64,000 nucleotides of DNA from Phyllobacterium lublinensis (GTDB lineage Bacteria; Pseudomonadota; Alphaproteobacteria; Rhizobiales; Rhizobiaceae): NCBI RefSeq assembly GCF_020164435.1, contig NZ_JAIUDQ010000001.1, positions 248,001-312,000 on the forward strand, read 5' to 3'. This document shows, piece by piece, positions 56,273 through 64,000 of the stretch; within the stretch, counting starts at the first letter, position 1; every line of letters starts with the position of its first letter. Under the pieces are notes generated by a model. The model made no database searches, was not told where the DNA came from, and saw nothing but the letters and a program-made list of their open reading frames with translations. Both the position numbers and the translations under genes were made by a program.

Positions 56273-57163
56273 CTAACGTTTGGCGGGCACTATCCTGACG
56301 ACATTGCCCCAGGGATCGACGATCTCCCGTTCGCTCTTGGCGTCGGCAGAACTGAACTCGGCCCAGGCGAGACCGGACCGGTCATTGTCGCGGCGGCCCG
56401 CGCCACGGCTCTGCCAGGAGTTGGCCGCGACGTGATGGTGATAGCCCCCGGTCGACATGAACACGGCGCTGCCGCCAAATCCTGCAACCGTCTGCAGGCC
56501 GAGCTCATTTTGCCACCAGCTTTCGGCTTCCTTGGCATCGCCGACGCGCAGGTGCAGGTGTCCGACCATCGTGCCGTCCGGTGCGGCGGCCCAGGGGACA
56601 TCGCCGCCCGGTTCGCCCAAAAGGTTGCCGACGTCCAGTGCCTCGGTTCCCATCTGTATCGACGCGCCGTTCCACTTCCATTCCTGTTGCGGCCGGTCAG
56701 CGTAGATTTCGATGCCATTGCCCTCCGGGTCGGTCAGATAGATCGCTTCGCTGACGAGATGATCGGAAGCGCCGGTGATTGGAGTCTGCCGATCGATCGC
56801 GCGTCGCGCCCAGCGGGCAAGATCGGCGCGGGCCGGCAAAAGGAAAGCGGTATGGTAAAGACCGGCGCTGTGCGGATCATCGGCACGAACTGCCGAAGCC
56901 TGCTCGATCTCGAGCAGCGGCGTCTCGCCCGCGCCAAGAATGACCGACTGACCCTTGCGCGCAACTTCGCGCAAGCCAACGACATCCTGATAATACTTTG
57001 ACAGCGTGTCGGCGTCCTTCGCCTTTATGCCTACCTTTGACACAAAGGTTGGAGCGGTGCCTGCAAAGGAAATCTTGTCCATTTTCGTCTCCGCGCGGGT
57101 ATGTCCCGCCGTTACGGCCAGCGTGACAGCACCACCAACTACAACCCGCCGCGTGAGCTTCAT
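56273..57163 (-). CDS. VOC superfamily protein (catechol-2,3-dioxygenase-like) with Tat-type signal
   Basis: The 296-residue protein begins MKLTRRVVVGGAVTLAVTAG, a twin-arginine-like signal. Two glyoxalase/VOC modules follow (about 45-160 and 170-290), with metal-ligand candidates in GLYHTAFLLP, NGIEIYADRP, GHLHLRVGD and TGGYHHHVAANSW. It resembles YycE/CatE-like extradiol dioxygenases, which are normally cytoplasmic, so export would be notable. ATG 57163 is chosen; an internal start at MDKISF would drop the signal. Confidence 0.83.
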   Translation of the reverse strand: MKLTRRVVVGGAVTLAVTAGHTRAETKMDKISFAGTAPTFVSKVGIKAKDADTLSKYYQDVVGLREVARKGQSVILGAGETPLLEIEQASAVRADDPHSAGLYHTAFLLPARADLARWARRAIDRQTPITGASDHLVSEAIYLTDPEGNGIEIYADRPQQEWKWNGASIQMGTEALDVGNLLGEPGGDVPWAAAPDGTMVGHLHLRVGDAKEAESWWQNELGLQTVAGFGGSAVFMSTGGYHHHVAANSWQSRGAGRRDNDRSGLAWAEFSSADAKSEREIVDPWGNVVRIVPAKR

Positions 57164-57602
57164 GCATGTACCTTCGTAACATAATTGTTTCGTTGTACAT
57201 AAGCTCGGCTTATTCCGTTTCGGAGACAAGCCCGGTGCGAGCGAACAGCTTGTTCAACAATGTTGAACGAGGCGTCGTGCATTGTTTACCAATGCAAGCC
57301 ATTGCAAGGTTTGAATGAGAGCCACTAACCGGCCGCCAATCCGCTGCGTACCGTGTGGTACGGCGAGGCGCCCGAACATGTTTCGACATGGCAATTCACG
57401 GCCGGAAAGCTAATTTAACGATCGTTCAATTAACCTTGTGGCCTTCTGGCCTTTTACTGGCGGTTTGCGCCCATTTTGCCTGGCGTAGCCGCCACTCCGG
57501 CGGCTACTTCGACTAATACTGATCGAATTTGGCAGAGGATTCGTCGATTCTTGAGGAGAGATCGGCGAATTTCGACTGATTTTTTCAACCAGCAGCTTTG
57601 TT
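57164..57602. other. Gap upstream of the VOC gene and downstream of purB
   Basis: I see no gene in these 439 bases. They hold a near-perfect 20-base palindrome at 57412 and a GC-rich hairpin, GTAGCCGCC-ACTCC-GGCGGCTAC, near 57484-57507, which may close the purB transcript but lacks a T run. Confidence 0.5.
57412..57431. promoter_or_regulatory. Candidate operator palindrome
   Basis: AATTTAACGATCGTTCAATT is a 20-base palindrome with one mismatched pair and a perfect AACGATCGTT centre. It resembles TetR-type operators. It lies about 250 bases before the VOC start; no regulator gene is adjacent. Confidence 0.4.
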
Positions 57603-58919
57603 TCAGTTGTTGCCAGTTGCGCCAAACACGCGCTCGAAGATCGTATCGACGTGCTTGGTGTGGTAGCCGAGATCGAACTTTTCGCGAATGGTCTCCTCGG
57701 AAAGTGCAGCCCGGACATCGGCATCGCCGAGCAGTTCTTCCTGGAAATCCTTTCCTTGTTCCCAGACCTTCATGGCGTTGCGCTGAACCAGACGATACGA
57801 ATCCTCGCGTGAAACGCCCGCCTGCGTCAACGCCAGTAGGACGCGTTGCGAGTGGATCAGGCCGCGGAACTTGTTCATGTTTTTCAGCATGTTGTCCGGG
57901 TATACCAGCAATTTCTCGATGACGCTGACCATGCGGGCAAGGGCGAAATCGAGGGTGATTGTCGCGTCCGGACCGATCATGCGCTCTACCGAGGAATGAG
58001 AAATATCGCGTTCATGCCACAGCGCGACATTTTCCATGGCGGGCAGGGCGAAGGCGCGAACCATGCGGGCGAGTCCGGTCATGTTCTCGGTCAGGACCGG
58101 ATTGCGCTTGTGCGGCATGGCCGACGAGCCTTTCTGGCCCGGCGAGAAATACTCCTCGGCCTCCAGAACCTCGGTCCGCTGCAGGTGGCGGATCTCGACG
58201 GACAGCCGTTCGATCGACGAGGCGATAACACCGAGGGTTGCAAAGTACATGGCATGGCGATCCCGTGGGATCACCTGCGTCGAAACAGGTTCTGCCTGCA
58301 TTCCCAATGCCTTGGCGACATGTTCTTCGACGCGTGGATCGATATTCGCAAAGGTGCCTACAGCGCCGGAGATGGCGCAGGTTGCAATTTCCGCGCGTGC
58401 TGAAACGAGCCTGGTGCGGCAGCGATCAAACTCTGCATAGGCCTGCGCCAGCTTGACGCCGAACGTCGTCGGTTCGGCGTGAATGCCGTGGCTCCGGCCG
58501 ATGGTGACGGTGTCCTTATGCTCGTAGGCGCGCTTCTTCAACGCGGCCAGAAGCTTGTCCAGGTCCGCGAGCAGAATGTCGCTGGCGCGCATCAGTTGCA
58601 CATTGAAGCAGGTGTCGAGCACGTCGGAGGATGTCATGCCCTGATGAACAAAACGGGCGTCCGGTCCGACGATTTCCGCCAAATGTGTCAGGAAAGCAAT
58701 GACATCGTGCTTGGTTTCCCGTTCGATTTCATCGATGCGATCGATATCGAACGTGGCTGCGCCGCCCTTTTCCCAGATGGTTTTCGCCGCTTCCTTGGGG
58801 ATGACTCCGAGTTCGGCCAGTGCGTCGCAAGCATGCGCCTCGATTTCGAACCAGATGCGGAACTTTGTTTCCGGGGACCAGATTGCGACCATTTCAGGCC
58901 GCGAATAGCGCGGGATCAT
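57603..58919 (-). CDS. purB: Adenylosuccinate lyase
   Basis: PurB acts twice in purine synthesis, on SAICAR and on adenylosuccinate. The 438-residue protein has the fumarase-superfamily signature GSSAMPHKRNP near residue 265, MTSSDVLDT, and TIGRSHGIHAEPTTFG with the catalytic His. It opens with MIPRYSRPEMVAIW, typical for this family. It lies upstream of purC in the same strand and order as in related genomes, but separated by 7 kb. Confidence 0.96.
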   Translation of the reverse strand: MIPRYSRPEMVAIWSPETKFRIWFEIEAHACDALAELGVIPKEAAKTIWEKGGAATFDIDRIDEIERETKHDVIAFLTHLAEIVGPDARFVHQGMTSSDVLDTCFNVQLMRASDILLADLDKLLAALKKRAYEHKDTVTIGRSHGIHAEPTTFGVKLAQAYAEFDRCRTRLVSARAEIATCAISGAVGTFANIDPRVEEHVAKALGMQAEPVSTQVIPRDRHAMYFATLGVIASSIERLSVEIRHLQRTEVLEAEEYFSPGQKGSSAMPHKRNPVLTENMTGLARMVRAFALPAMENVALWHERDISHSSVERMIGPDATITLDFALARMVSVIEKLLVYPDNMLKNMNKFRGLIHSQRVLLALTQAGVSREDSYRLVQRNAMKVWEQGKDFQEELLGDADVRAALSEETIREKFDLGYHTKHVDTIFERVFGATGNN

Positions 58920-59021
58920 ATGTTTTCCTGTCGGCGATATATTGTGGGCTTATTGGGGGGTCTAGCAGACCGGAGCCGATCACTCAACGCTGCTTTTGAC
59001 CGGCTTTGCAGAGTTGCGCCG

Positions 59022-59759
59022 CTATCGACGTTTCGTCACCGCCAGCCAACGATGGTTGGGGCCTTCGAAGCCCATCGCGCGGACTGCAATCATCACTGCG
59101 ATCACCGGCTTGCCGCCCTCTGGGTAATAGGTCTGGACGGCGCCGATACTATACCCCTGCGGACAGCCACGACTTGCCGGAACTGTGGTGTCCGCATGCA
59201 GCAATTCGGGTTTCGCAGCTGGTGTTTCTTCCAGAAGCGTCAGGCGGAAGCCCTTGATTTCGCCAACGTTTTGGCAAGTCTCACTCGCGGGGACATCGAC
59301 CTCTTCAAGTTGAATCGTCAGCGCCGGGTCGATCGCCGGAAAGACCGGGCGGGGATTGATCCGCACTTTGAAGGGGTCGGCCGACAGTTCGGTCACGGGG
59401 TTGACGGCGACGGTCTGTCCGGCGTTTGCGCGCAGTTCCTGATCGGTTAGAGAGGTGACACCCTGCGCATCCAGCCCTGCCTTGCCGCGAGCACTTTCCA
59501 GTGGGGCCGCTTCATCGTCCAGCCTAACCCGAACCGGGGTTTTTGGCAGGAAGGTGTCATTTGCCGTATCGATGTAGAACCGGTTGGCATAGGGGAAGCC
59601 GGAGCCATCCTGCACGCCATATTCCTCGAATGCGAAAACCCCTCCATCCTTGGAAAAACCAAGGATATCAAGCTTCGCGGCGTCGCCAGCCTGTGCGACC
59701 AGGGGCCAAGCGCCCATGAACAGGGCAACGATCATGGCTTGGCGGAGGCGGCGATACAT
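59022..59759 (-). CDS. DUF2259 family secreted protein
   Basis: The 245-residue protein has a signal peptide (hydrophobic residues 8-20, AQAGDAA), then DILGFSKDGGVFAFEEYGVQ and GFPYANRFYIDTANDTF, the DUF2259 signature. The C-terminus has RGCPQGYSIGAVQTYYP and PNHRWLAVTKR. It is predicted to be periplasmic and its function is unknown. It follows rpe after five bases in the same direction, so the two are co-transcribed. Confidence 0.85.
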   Translation of the reverse strand: MYRRLRQAMIVALFMGAWPLVAQAGDAAKLDILGFSKDGGVFAFEEYGVQDGSGFPYANRFYIDTANDTFLPKTPVRVRLDDEAAPLESARGKAGLDAQGVTSLTDQELRANAGQTVAVNPVTELSADPFKVRINPRPVFPAIDPALTIQLEEVDVPASETCQNVGEIKGFRLTLLEETPAAKPELLHADTTVPASRGCPQGYSIGAVQTYYPEGGKPVIAVMIAVRAMGFEGPNHRWLAVTKRR

Positions 59760-59764
59760 CGTGC

Positions 59765-60433
59765 CTATCCTTTACATGCGTTGCGGATGAGGTCGATATT
59801 GGCGCGATAGGCGGTTTCCGTTCCGCCCTTGTAGACTGCCGAACCAGCGACGAGCGCGTTGGCCCCGGCGGCCGTGGCCAGAGGCGCCGTTTCGGCGGTG
59901 ATACCGCCGTCGACTTCGAGGTCGATTGGCCGATCACCGATCATCTGTTTGATTCTACTTATCTTTTCCGGCATCCCGCTGATGAATTTTTGCCCGCCGA
60001 ACCCGGGATTAACGGTCATGACAAGGATGAGATCGACGTCGTTGAGCACATACTCGATGGCCGATTCCGGTGTCGCGGGGTTGAGCGCGACGCCGGCCTT
60101 CTTGCCCAGGGCGCGGATGGCCTGCAAAGAGCGGTGCAGATGCGGTCCGGCCTCGGCATGGATGGTGATGATATCCGAGCCTGCCTTGGCAAAGGCTTCC
60201 AGATAGGGGTCGCAAGGCGAAATCATGAGGTGGGTGTCGAAGATCGCGTCCGTCAGAGGGCGGATCGATTTCACGACGTCGGGACCAAACGTGATGTTGG
60301 GAACGAAGTGCCCGTCCATGACGTCGATGTGGATCCAGTCGGCACCAGCCTGCAAGACGGTGGTCACTTCCGAACCGAGCCTGGAAAAGTCCGAAGCGAG
60401 TATGGACGGGGCGATGACGAGCGGACGGCTCAT
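59765..60433 (-). CDS. rpe: Ribulose-phosphate 3-epimerase
   Basis: Rpe interconverts ribulose 5-phosphate and xylulose 5-phosphate. The 222-residue TIM barrel has [32 protein letters not shown] with catalytic Asp and metal ligands, [25 protein letters not shown] and LEVDGGI. It precedes the DUF2259 gene, an arrangement seen in related genomes, and purB follows on the same strand. Confidence 0.96.
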   Translation of the reverse strand: MSRPLVIAPSILASDFSRLGSEVTTVLQAGADWIHIDVMDGHFVPNITFGPDVVKSIRPLTDAIFDTHLMISPCDPYLEAFAKAGSDIITIHAEAGPHLHRSLQAIRALGKKAGVALNPATPESAIEYVLNDVDLILVMTVNPGFGGQKFISGMPEKISRIKQMIGDRPIDLEVDGGITAETAPLATAAGANALVAGSAVYKGGTETAYRANIDLIRNACKG

Positions 60434-60503
60434 GGATAGGTCTCCGGTATGAATTTTGAGCGCCGGTTACCACGGGTAATGCGCTGGCACAATCGAAACC
60501 GCG

Positions 60504-61511
60504 TCAGAGACGGGACCGCCAAACGGGATGCGGGTCATTTTCGGCCGGTGTTGCAGCATACACGCCGCGCGCCACGGCACGTGACATGGTCGAAGCGGCG
60601 ATGGCGCACAGATCAATGAATTCAGCAACTTCCGGCGTCCGGCCGCTAGCCCCTGTCGCCAGCGCAAACACAAGATCGCCATCGAAAGGCGTGTGAGACG
60701 GCCAGATGGCCCGCGCAAAACCGTCATGGGCGGCAATGGCAAGGCGCTTTGCCTGGCCCTTGTTCAGGATCAGATCAGTGGCAATGACGCCGATTGTGGT
60801 GTTCGCTTCCAGAGCCGTGTCGTCGAATTTGGTCCGTACCGCGACCGCATCGGCAGGCAATGGATGCGGCAGGCCAAGTCCACCGTATTCGTCGCCGATC
60901 TCAAACGGGGATGCCCAGAAGTGCCTGCTTTTGCCGACTGTTACCGAGCCCAACGCGTTGACGGCGACAAGAGCGCCAATAGTCGTGCCGCTTGCGAGCA
61001 ATGACGAGGCCGACCCCAGGCCACCCTTTAGCCCGGCGACCGTGGCTCCGGTACCGGCGCCGACTGACCCAATTTCGAAGTCGCGCGAGGCGGCGTGCAC
61101 GGCCGCGTGACCAAGCTCACGATAGGGAGGATATCTGCCCCATTCCTTATGACCGCCATTGAGCATATCGAAAAGGATGGCGGCTGGAACGATCGGGATG
61201 CGCTGCGTGCCCACCTCAAAGCCGATGCCCATTTCCCGCAGCGCCGCCTGGACTCCGGAAGCGGCGTCGAGCCCGAATGCCGATCCGCCCGACAGTACCA
61301 GGGCGTTGATCGCCTCGACAGTGTTATGCGGCTGCAGAAGATCGGTCTCGCGCGTTCCTGGAGCACCGCCAAGCACTTGTACCGCCGCAGTTGCAGGGCT
61401 GTCGCAGAGAATGACTGTCGTTCCGGATTTGACCTTGCTGTCCGAAGAATTGCCCACGCTCAGTCCTGCGACGTCTGTAATGAGATTGCGCGAACCCGCC
61501 CGGATTGCCAT
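60504..61511 (-). CDS. P1 (DmpA-like) family peptidase
   Basis: The 335-residue protein matches the self-processing P1/DmpA aminopeptidase family: NLITDVAGLSVGN start, ALVLSGGSAFGLDAASGVQA, and the cleavage/nucleophile region EANTTIGVIATDLILNKGQA (Thr nucleophile). HTPFDGDLVFALAT comes near the end. Members are N-terminal-nucleophile hydrolases that cleave after self-processing; physiological substrates are usually unknown. Its ATG shares one base with the stop of the ABC binding-protein gene (TGATG), so the two are coupled. Confidence 0.87.
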   Translation of the reverse strand: MAIRAGSRNLITDVAGLSVGNSSDSKVKSGTTVILCDSPATAAVQVLGGAPGTRETDLLQPHNTVEAINALVLSGGSAFGLDAASGVQAALREMGIGFEVGTQRIPIVPAAILFDMLNGGHKEWGRYPPYRELGHAAVHAASRDFEIGSVGAGTGATVAGLKGGLGSASSLLASGTTIGALVAVNALGSVTVGKSRHFWASPFEIGDEYGGLGLPHPLPADAVAVRTKFDDTALEANTTIGVIATDLILNKGQAKRLAIAAHDGFARAIWPSHTPFDGDLVFALATGASGRTPEVAEFIDLCAIAASTMSRAVARGVYAATPAENDPHPVWRSRL

Positions 61512-62587
61512 CAATTGGTCTCCAGCACGAACTGTGTGCCATCGTATTTCTGCAATCGATAGGTGTCGGCGATCCGTTCGCCAGCATTGTCGAATTGCAT
61601 GGATCCGAGGGCGGTCTCGAAAACATTCTTGCGTAGCAGTTCCGTCAACGATCCGGCCTGTGACTGCGCCATCGTCAGCGCCTGTATTGCCACTTCCACG
61701 GCCGCAAAGGCGGGCAAAGTATAGCCTTCAGGGACTTTTCCAGCGAGTTCGATGGCATTCCTGGCATTGCGGGCACTTTCCAGCAATTGCGGTTCGCGTG
61801 GCGCGATCATGAGCGTTCCGATGGCAAGGCCATTGCCCATCGCATTGAGTGCCTCGCCACTCGCTATGACGAGGGGATAATCAAGCGCCACCGCGCTTCG
61901 GCCAATGGCTGCAACATCGTCGCGTTCACCGCCGACAAAGACTTGGGTAGCGCCGGCGCGCTTCAGTCGCCCGACAAGCGCGTTCTGGTTGTCCAGGCCG
62001 GGTCTGTAGGTATCGGCGAAAACCGGCTTCAGACCTTTTTCCTCAAGACGGGCGCGGACACCCGATGCCAGTTCACGGCCAAAGATCGTGCCGTCATCGA
62101 TGATGGCGAAGGGCAAGGAACGCCAGCGGTCGGCAAGGATATCGCCTGTTTCCACGGCCTCGTTGCGGTCGGAGGGCGCAATCCTGAATACCGGGTAAGG
62201 CTGTTCGGAGCGCAATTCCGTCAGGGTCTGCGACCGGATGGCCGGCGTGATGACGGGAATTCCCTTTTGGCTGAGAATGGGAAGGGCGGCCTCGAGAGAT
62301 TCCGCGCAAAGAAAGCCCACGACGATCACAGCATTGGCCTGGACCATTTGGGTTGCCGCTGCGGCGCCGCCGGCGGCATTGCACTGGTCGTCGGCTGCCG
62401 CGATCGATACGGGCTGGCCGTTCCTGTTTGTCGCAACTGCGATGGTTGCGCCGTCGAGCACTTGCGTACCAAGGCGCGCAAAGGAGCCGGAAAGCGGCGC
62501 AATAACACCAATCTTGTCTTCCGCATATGCGACACTGCAGAACAACAGGCAGAGGCCAAACGTTGCGGTGCGTATCATGGAACTCAT
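61511..62587 (-). CDS. ABC-type branched-chain amino-acid binding protein (LivK-like)
   Basis: The 358-residue protein has a signal peptide (MIRTATFGLCLLFCSVAYAE) and the periplasmic binding protein type 1 pattern: IGVIAPLSGSFARLGTQVLD, AADDQCNAAGG and AVIVVGFLCAESLEAALPIL. It likely captures an amino acid or related amide for uptake, but no permease or ATPase gene is adjacent. Coupling to the P1 peptidase suggests that the ligand may be a small peptide or amino-acid amide; this is inference. ATG 62587 is preferred. Confidence 0.85.
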   Translation of the reverse strand: MSSMIRTATFGLCLLFCSVAYAEDKIGVIAPLSGSFARLGTQVLDGATIAVATNRNGQPVSIAAADDQCNAAGGAAAATQMVQANAVIVVGFLCAESLEAALPILSQKGIPVITPAIRSQTLTELRSEQPYPVFRIAPSDRNEAVETGDILADRWRSLPFAIIDDGTIFGRELASGVRARLEEKGLKPVFADTYRPGLDNQNALVGRLKRAGATQVFVGGERDDVAAIGRSAVALDYPLVIASGEALNAMGNGLAIGTLMIAPREPQLLESARNARNAIELAGKVPEGYTLPAFAAVEVAIQALTMAQSQAGSLTELLRKNVFETALGSMQFDNAGERIADTYRLQKYDGTQFVLETN

Positions 62588-62762
62588 TGCGAAAATGCCG
62601 TTTCCTCTTGAATGGTAAGCGCTTACTCGTTTTCGGTAACTGTTTCCTTCACTCTGCGCAATGCGGACCTATATAAAAGGAAACATATCGGAAAAAATAT
62701 TCGGGCCCTATGGTTGCGGCGTGCGTTGAGATAGTGATGCTTTATGTAACGGAAACAAAATT

Positions 62763-63269
62763 GTGCTTATTGCCAACGATCAGAAAATAGAGCCGCTCGC
62801 ATTTCGCAATGCCATGAGTCATTTTGCCGAGGCGGTGCATGTTGTGACCACCGACGGCCCGGCCGGTCGCCGCGGCGTGACGATCTCGGCAGTCTGTTCG
62901 GTTTCCGACAATCCGGCGACCATTCTTGTCTGCCTCAATCGCAGCCACGAATTCAATCACCTCTTCATCGAAAATCAGGTCTTTGCGTTGAATACTCTTT
63001 CGACTGGCCAACTGGCCCTTTCGGAAGCGTTTTCCGGCAAAGGTGATTTGTCGCAGCAGGACCGGTTTGCGTTGGGACGCTGGCAAACGTTGCAGACAGG
63101 TGCTCCTGTACTGACAGATGCGCTTGCAAGTTTCGATTGCCGCATCATTGCGACGCACGAAGTTGCAACGCATTATGTCATCTATGGCAAGGTGACGGCC
63201 CTCAGCATGGGCCAGCCAGGCCAGTCGTTGATCTATCTCAACCGCAGTTATCACAGCGCGGGCGATTAG
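62763..63269 (+). CDS. Flavin reductase family protein
   Basis: The 168-residue protein matches the flavin reductase-like domain: FRNAMSHFAEAVHVVTTDGP, RRGVTISAVCSVSDNPATIL and LVCLNRSHEFN, with FSGKGDLSQQDRF and the end HYVIYGKVTAL. Such enzymes supply reduced FMN to partner monooxygenases. GTG 62763 is the start, with GGAAA eight bases upstream. The MoxR gene follows after 14 bases. No monooxygenase partner is adjacent; the LLM enzyme at 31 kb is one conceivable user. Confidence 0.87.
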   Translation: MLIANDQKIEPLAFRNAMSHFAEAVHVVTTDGPAGRRGVTISAVCSVSDNPATILVCLNRSHEFNHLFIENQVFALNTLSTGQLALSEAFSGKGDLSQQDRFALGRWQTLQTGAPVLTDALASFDCRIIATHEVATHYVIYGKVTALSMGQPGQSLIYLNRSYHSAGD

Positions 63270-63283
63270 ACCTAGGAGCCATC

Positions 63284-64000
63284 ATGGCTGGAAAGAATGA
63301 TCCTTCCCTGCCGCAATCGATCGAGGATACGCTGGCGCTGCTTGAAAGCGGCGGATACATGGCCGATCGCGCGCTGGCGACGGTGCTGTTCCTGAGCCTG
63401 CGTATGAAGCGCCCTCTCTTCCTCGAAGGCGAGGCTGGCGTGGGCAAAACCGAAATAGCCAAGGTACTTGCCACGACGCTGGACCGGCCGCTGATCCGCT
63501 TGCAATGCTATGAAGGGCTTGACGTCTCGTCGGCAGTCTATGAGTGGAATTACGCTGCACAGATGATCGAGATCCGACTGGATGAAGCCAGCGGCAAAGT
63601 CGACAAGAAGGCGGTCGAACGCAATGTCTTTTCAGAAAAGTTCCTGATCCGCAGACCAGTGCTCCAGGCTCTTTCCGGCGAGCCGGGAAAAGCACCGGTG
63701 TTCCTGATCGATGAGCTTGATCGTACCGACGAAGCCTTCGAGGCATTCCTGCTTGAAGTGTTGTCGGATTACCAGGTTACTGTCCCCGAACTCGGTACCA
63801 TTCGTGCTGCCGAGCCGCCGCTTGTCGTGATCACGACCAACCGGACGCGCGAAATTCACGACGCACTCAAGCGCCGGTGCCTCTATCACTGGGTCGATTA
63901 TCCCTCTGCCGAGCGCGAGCTCGAGATCGTTCGCCGCAAGGTACCTGCAGCCAATGAGCGGCTTTCCGACGAGATCGTCCGGTATGTGCAAAAATTGCGT
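63284..64000 (+). CDS. MoxR family AAA+ ATPase (partial, runs off the window)
   Basis: The first 239 residues are present. ATG 63284 follows AGGAG. The protein has Walker A GEAGVGKTE near residue 50, Walker B VFLIDELDRTDEAFEAF near 150, and VVITTNRTREIHDALKRRC with the sensor 1 Asn and arginine finger. It belongs to the MoxR/CoxD branch, whose members often work with a VWA-domain protein encoded just downstream as a chaperone for metalloenzyme maturation. The partner would lie outside the window. Confidence 0.88.
   Translation, partial: MAGKNDPSLPQSIEDTLALLESGGYMADRALATVLFLSLRMKRPLFLEGEAGVGKTEIAKVLATTLDRPLIRLQCYEGLDVSSAVYEWNYAAQMIEIRLDEASGKVDKKAVERNVFSEKFLIRRPVLQALSGEPGKAPVFLIDELDRTDEAFEAFLLEVLSDYQVTVPELGTIRAAEPPLVVITTNRTREIHDALKRRCLYHWVDYPSAERELEIVRRKVPAANERLSDEIVRYVQKLR

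Overview
The window looks like a chromosomal segment of an alphaproteobacterium of the order Hyphomicrobiales (Rhizobiales), most like the Phyllobacteriaceae/Brucellaceae group. The evidence is the gene content and order: CckA hybrid kinase, a DksA with a single zinc-finger cysteine, MbfA under an apparent Irr box, the F1-ATPase inhibitor zeta subunit (DUF1476), DUF1127 proteins, a purL-bolA-grxD neighbourhood, and a TTG-N11-CAA site in front of recA. I see no rRNA, no convincing tRNA, no CRISPR array, and no intact insertion sequence or prophage. The genus is inference.

Layout. 1-6.6 kb: the end of an upstream gene, a DUF922 secreted protein, folP-folK, a palindrome-rich gap, a small periplasmic protein, the ycjX-ycjF pair and a SixA-like phosphatase. 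6.6-15.3 kb: a 380-base inverted-repeat element, dksA, a FliO-like protein, cckA, cysK, a LysE exporter and mbfA. 15.3-20.6 kb: ABM and NIPSNAP monooxygenase-like genes divergent from an ArsR-type regulator, a short helical protein, an OmpA-type lipoprotein, and psuG-psuK for pseudouridine breakdown. 20.9-28.7 kb: recA, alaS, a YciI protein, icd, trmJ-murI. 29-34.8 kb: accessory genes, namely an S10-peptidase-like lipoprotein lacking its serine nucleophile, a luciferase-like oxidoreductase, an NmrA-like reductase divergent from an HxlR regulator, DUF3008 and an extensin-like protein. 35-43.2 kb: rpsD, glsA, ttcA, a decayed gene, a Bcr/CflA exporter, grxD, a phosphodiester glycosidase, bolA and purL. 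43.4-48.6 kb: an accessory block (SDR, DUF1330, HigBA-type toxin-antitoxin, a MocR regulator divergent from two DUF1127 genes, a lipoprotein, a GST). 48.7-51.3 kb: purQ, a small coiled-coil gene, purS, purC, zeta subunit. 51.4-57.2 kb: a second accessory block (HpaI-type aldolase, LuxR-TPR fusion, hydrolase, epimerase, Tat-exported VOC protein). 57.6-64 kb: purB, DUF2259, rpe, a P1 peptidase, an ABC binding protein, a flavin reductase and the start of a MoxR ATPase.

The purine genes purB, purC, purS, purQ and purL all lie on the minus strand in one order, but two accessory blocks separate them. Together they cover the FGAR to SAICAR and adenylosuccinate steps. GrxD and BolA are a known iron-sulfur partner pair and sit close together.

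The most unusual content is between genes. At least eleven copies or fragments of one dispersed palindromic repeat (core TTCGACAAGCTCACCATGAG) sit in gaps, often as facing pairs, and come in a short and a long form. There is also a run of four palindromes at 2.3-2.75 kb, a multi-hairpin element with 32-base terminal inverted repeats at 6.57-6.95 kb, and a frameshifted second copy of the 80-residue protein gene found at 17.5 kb.
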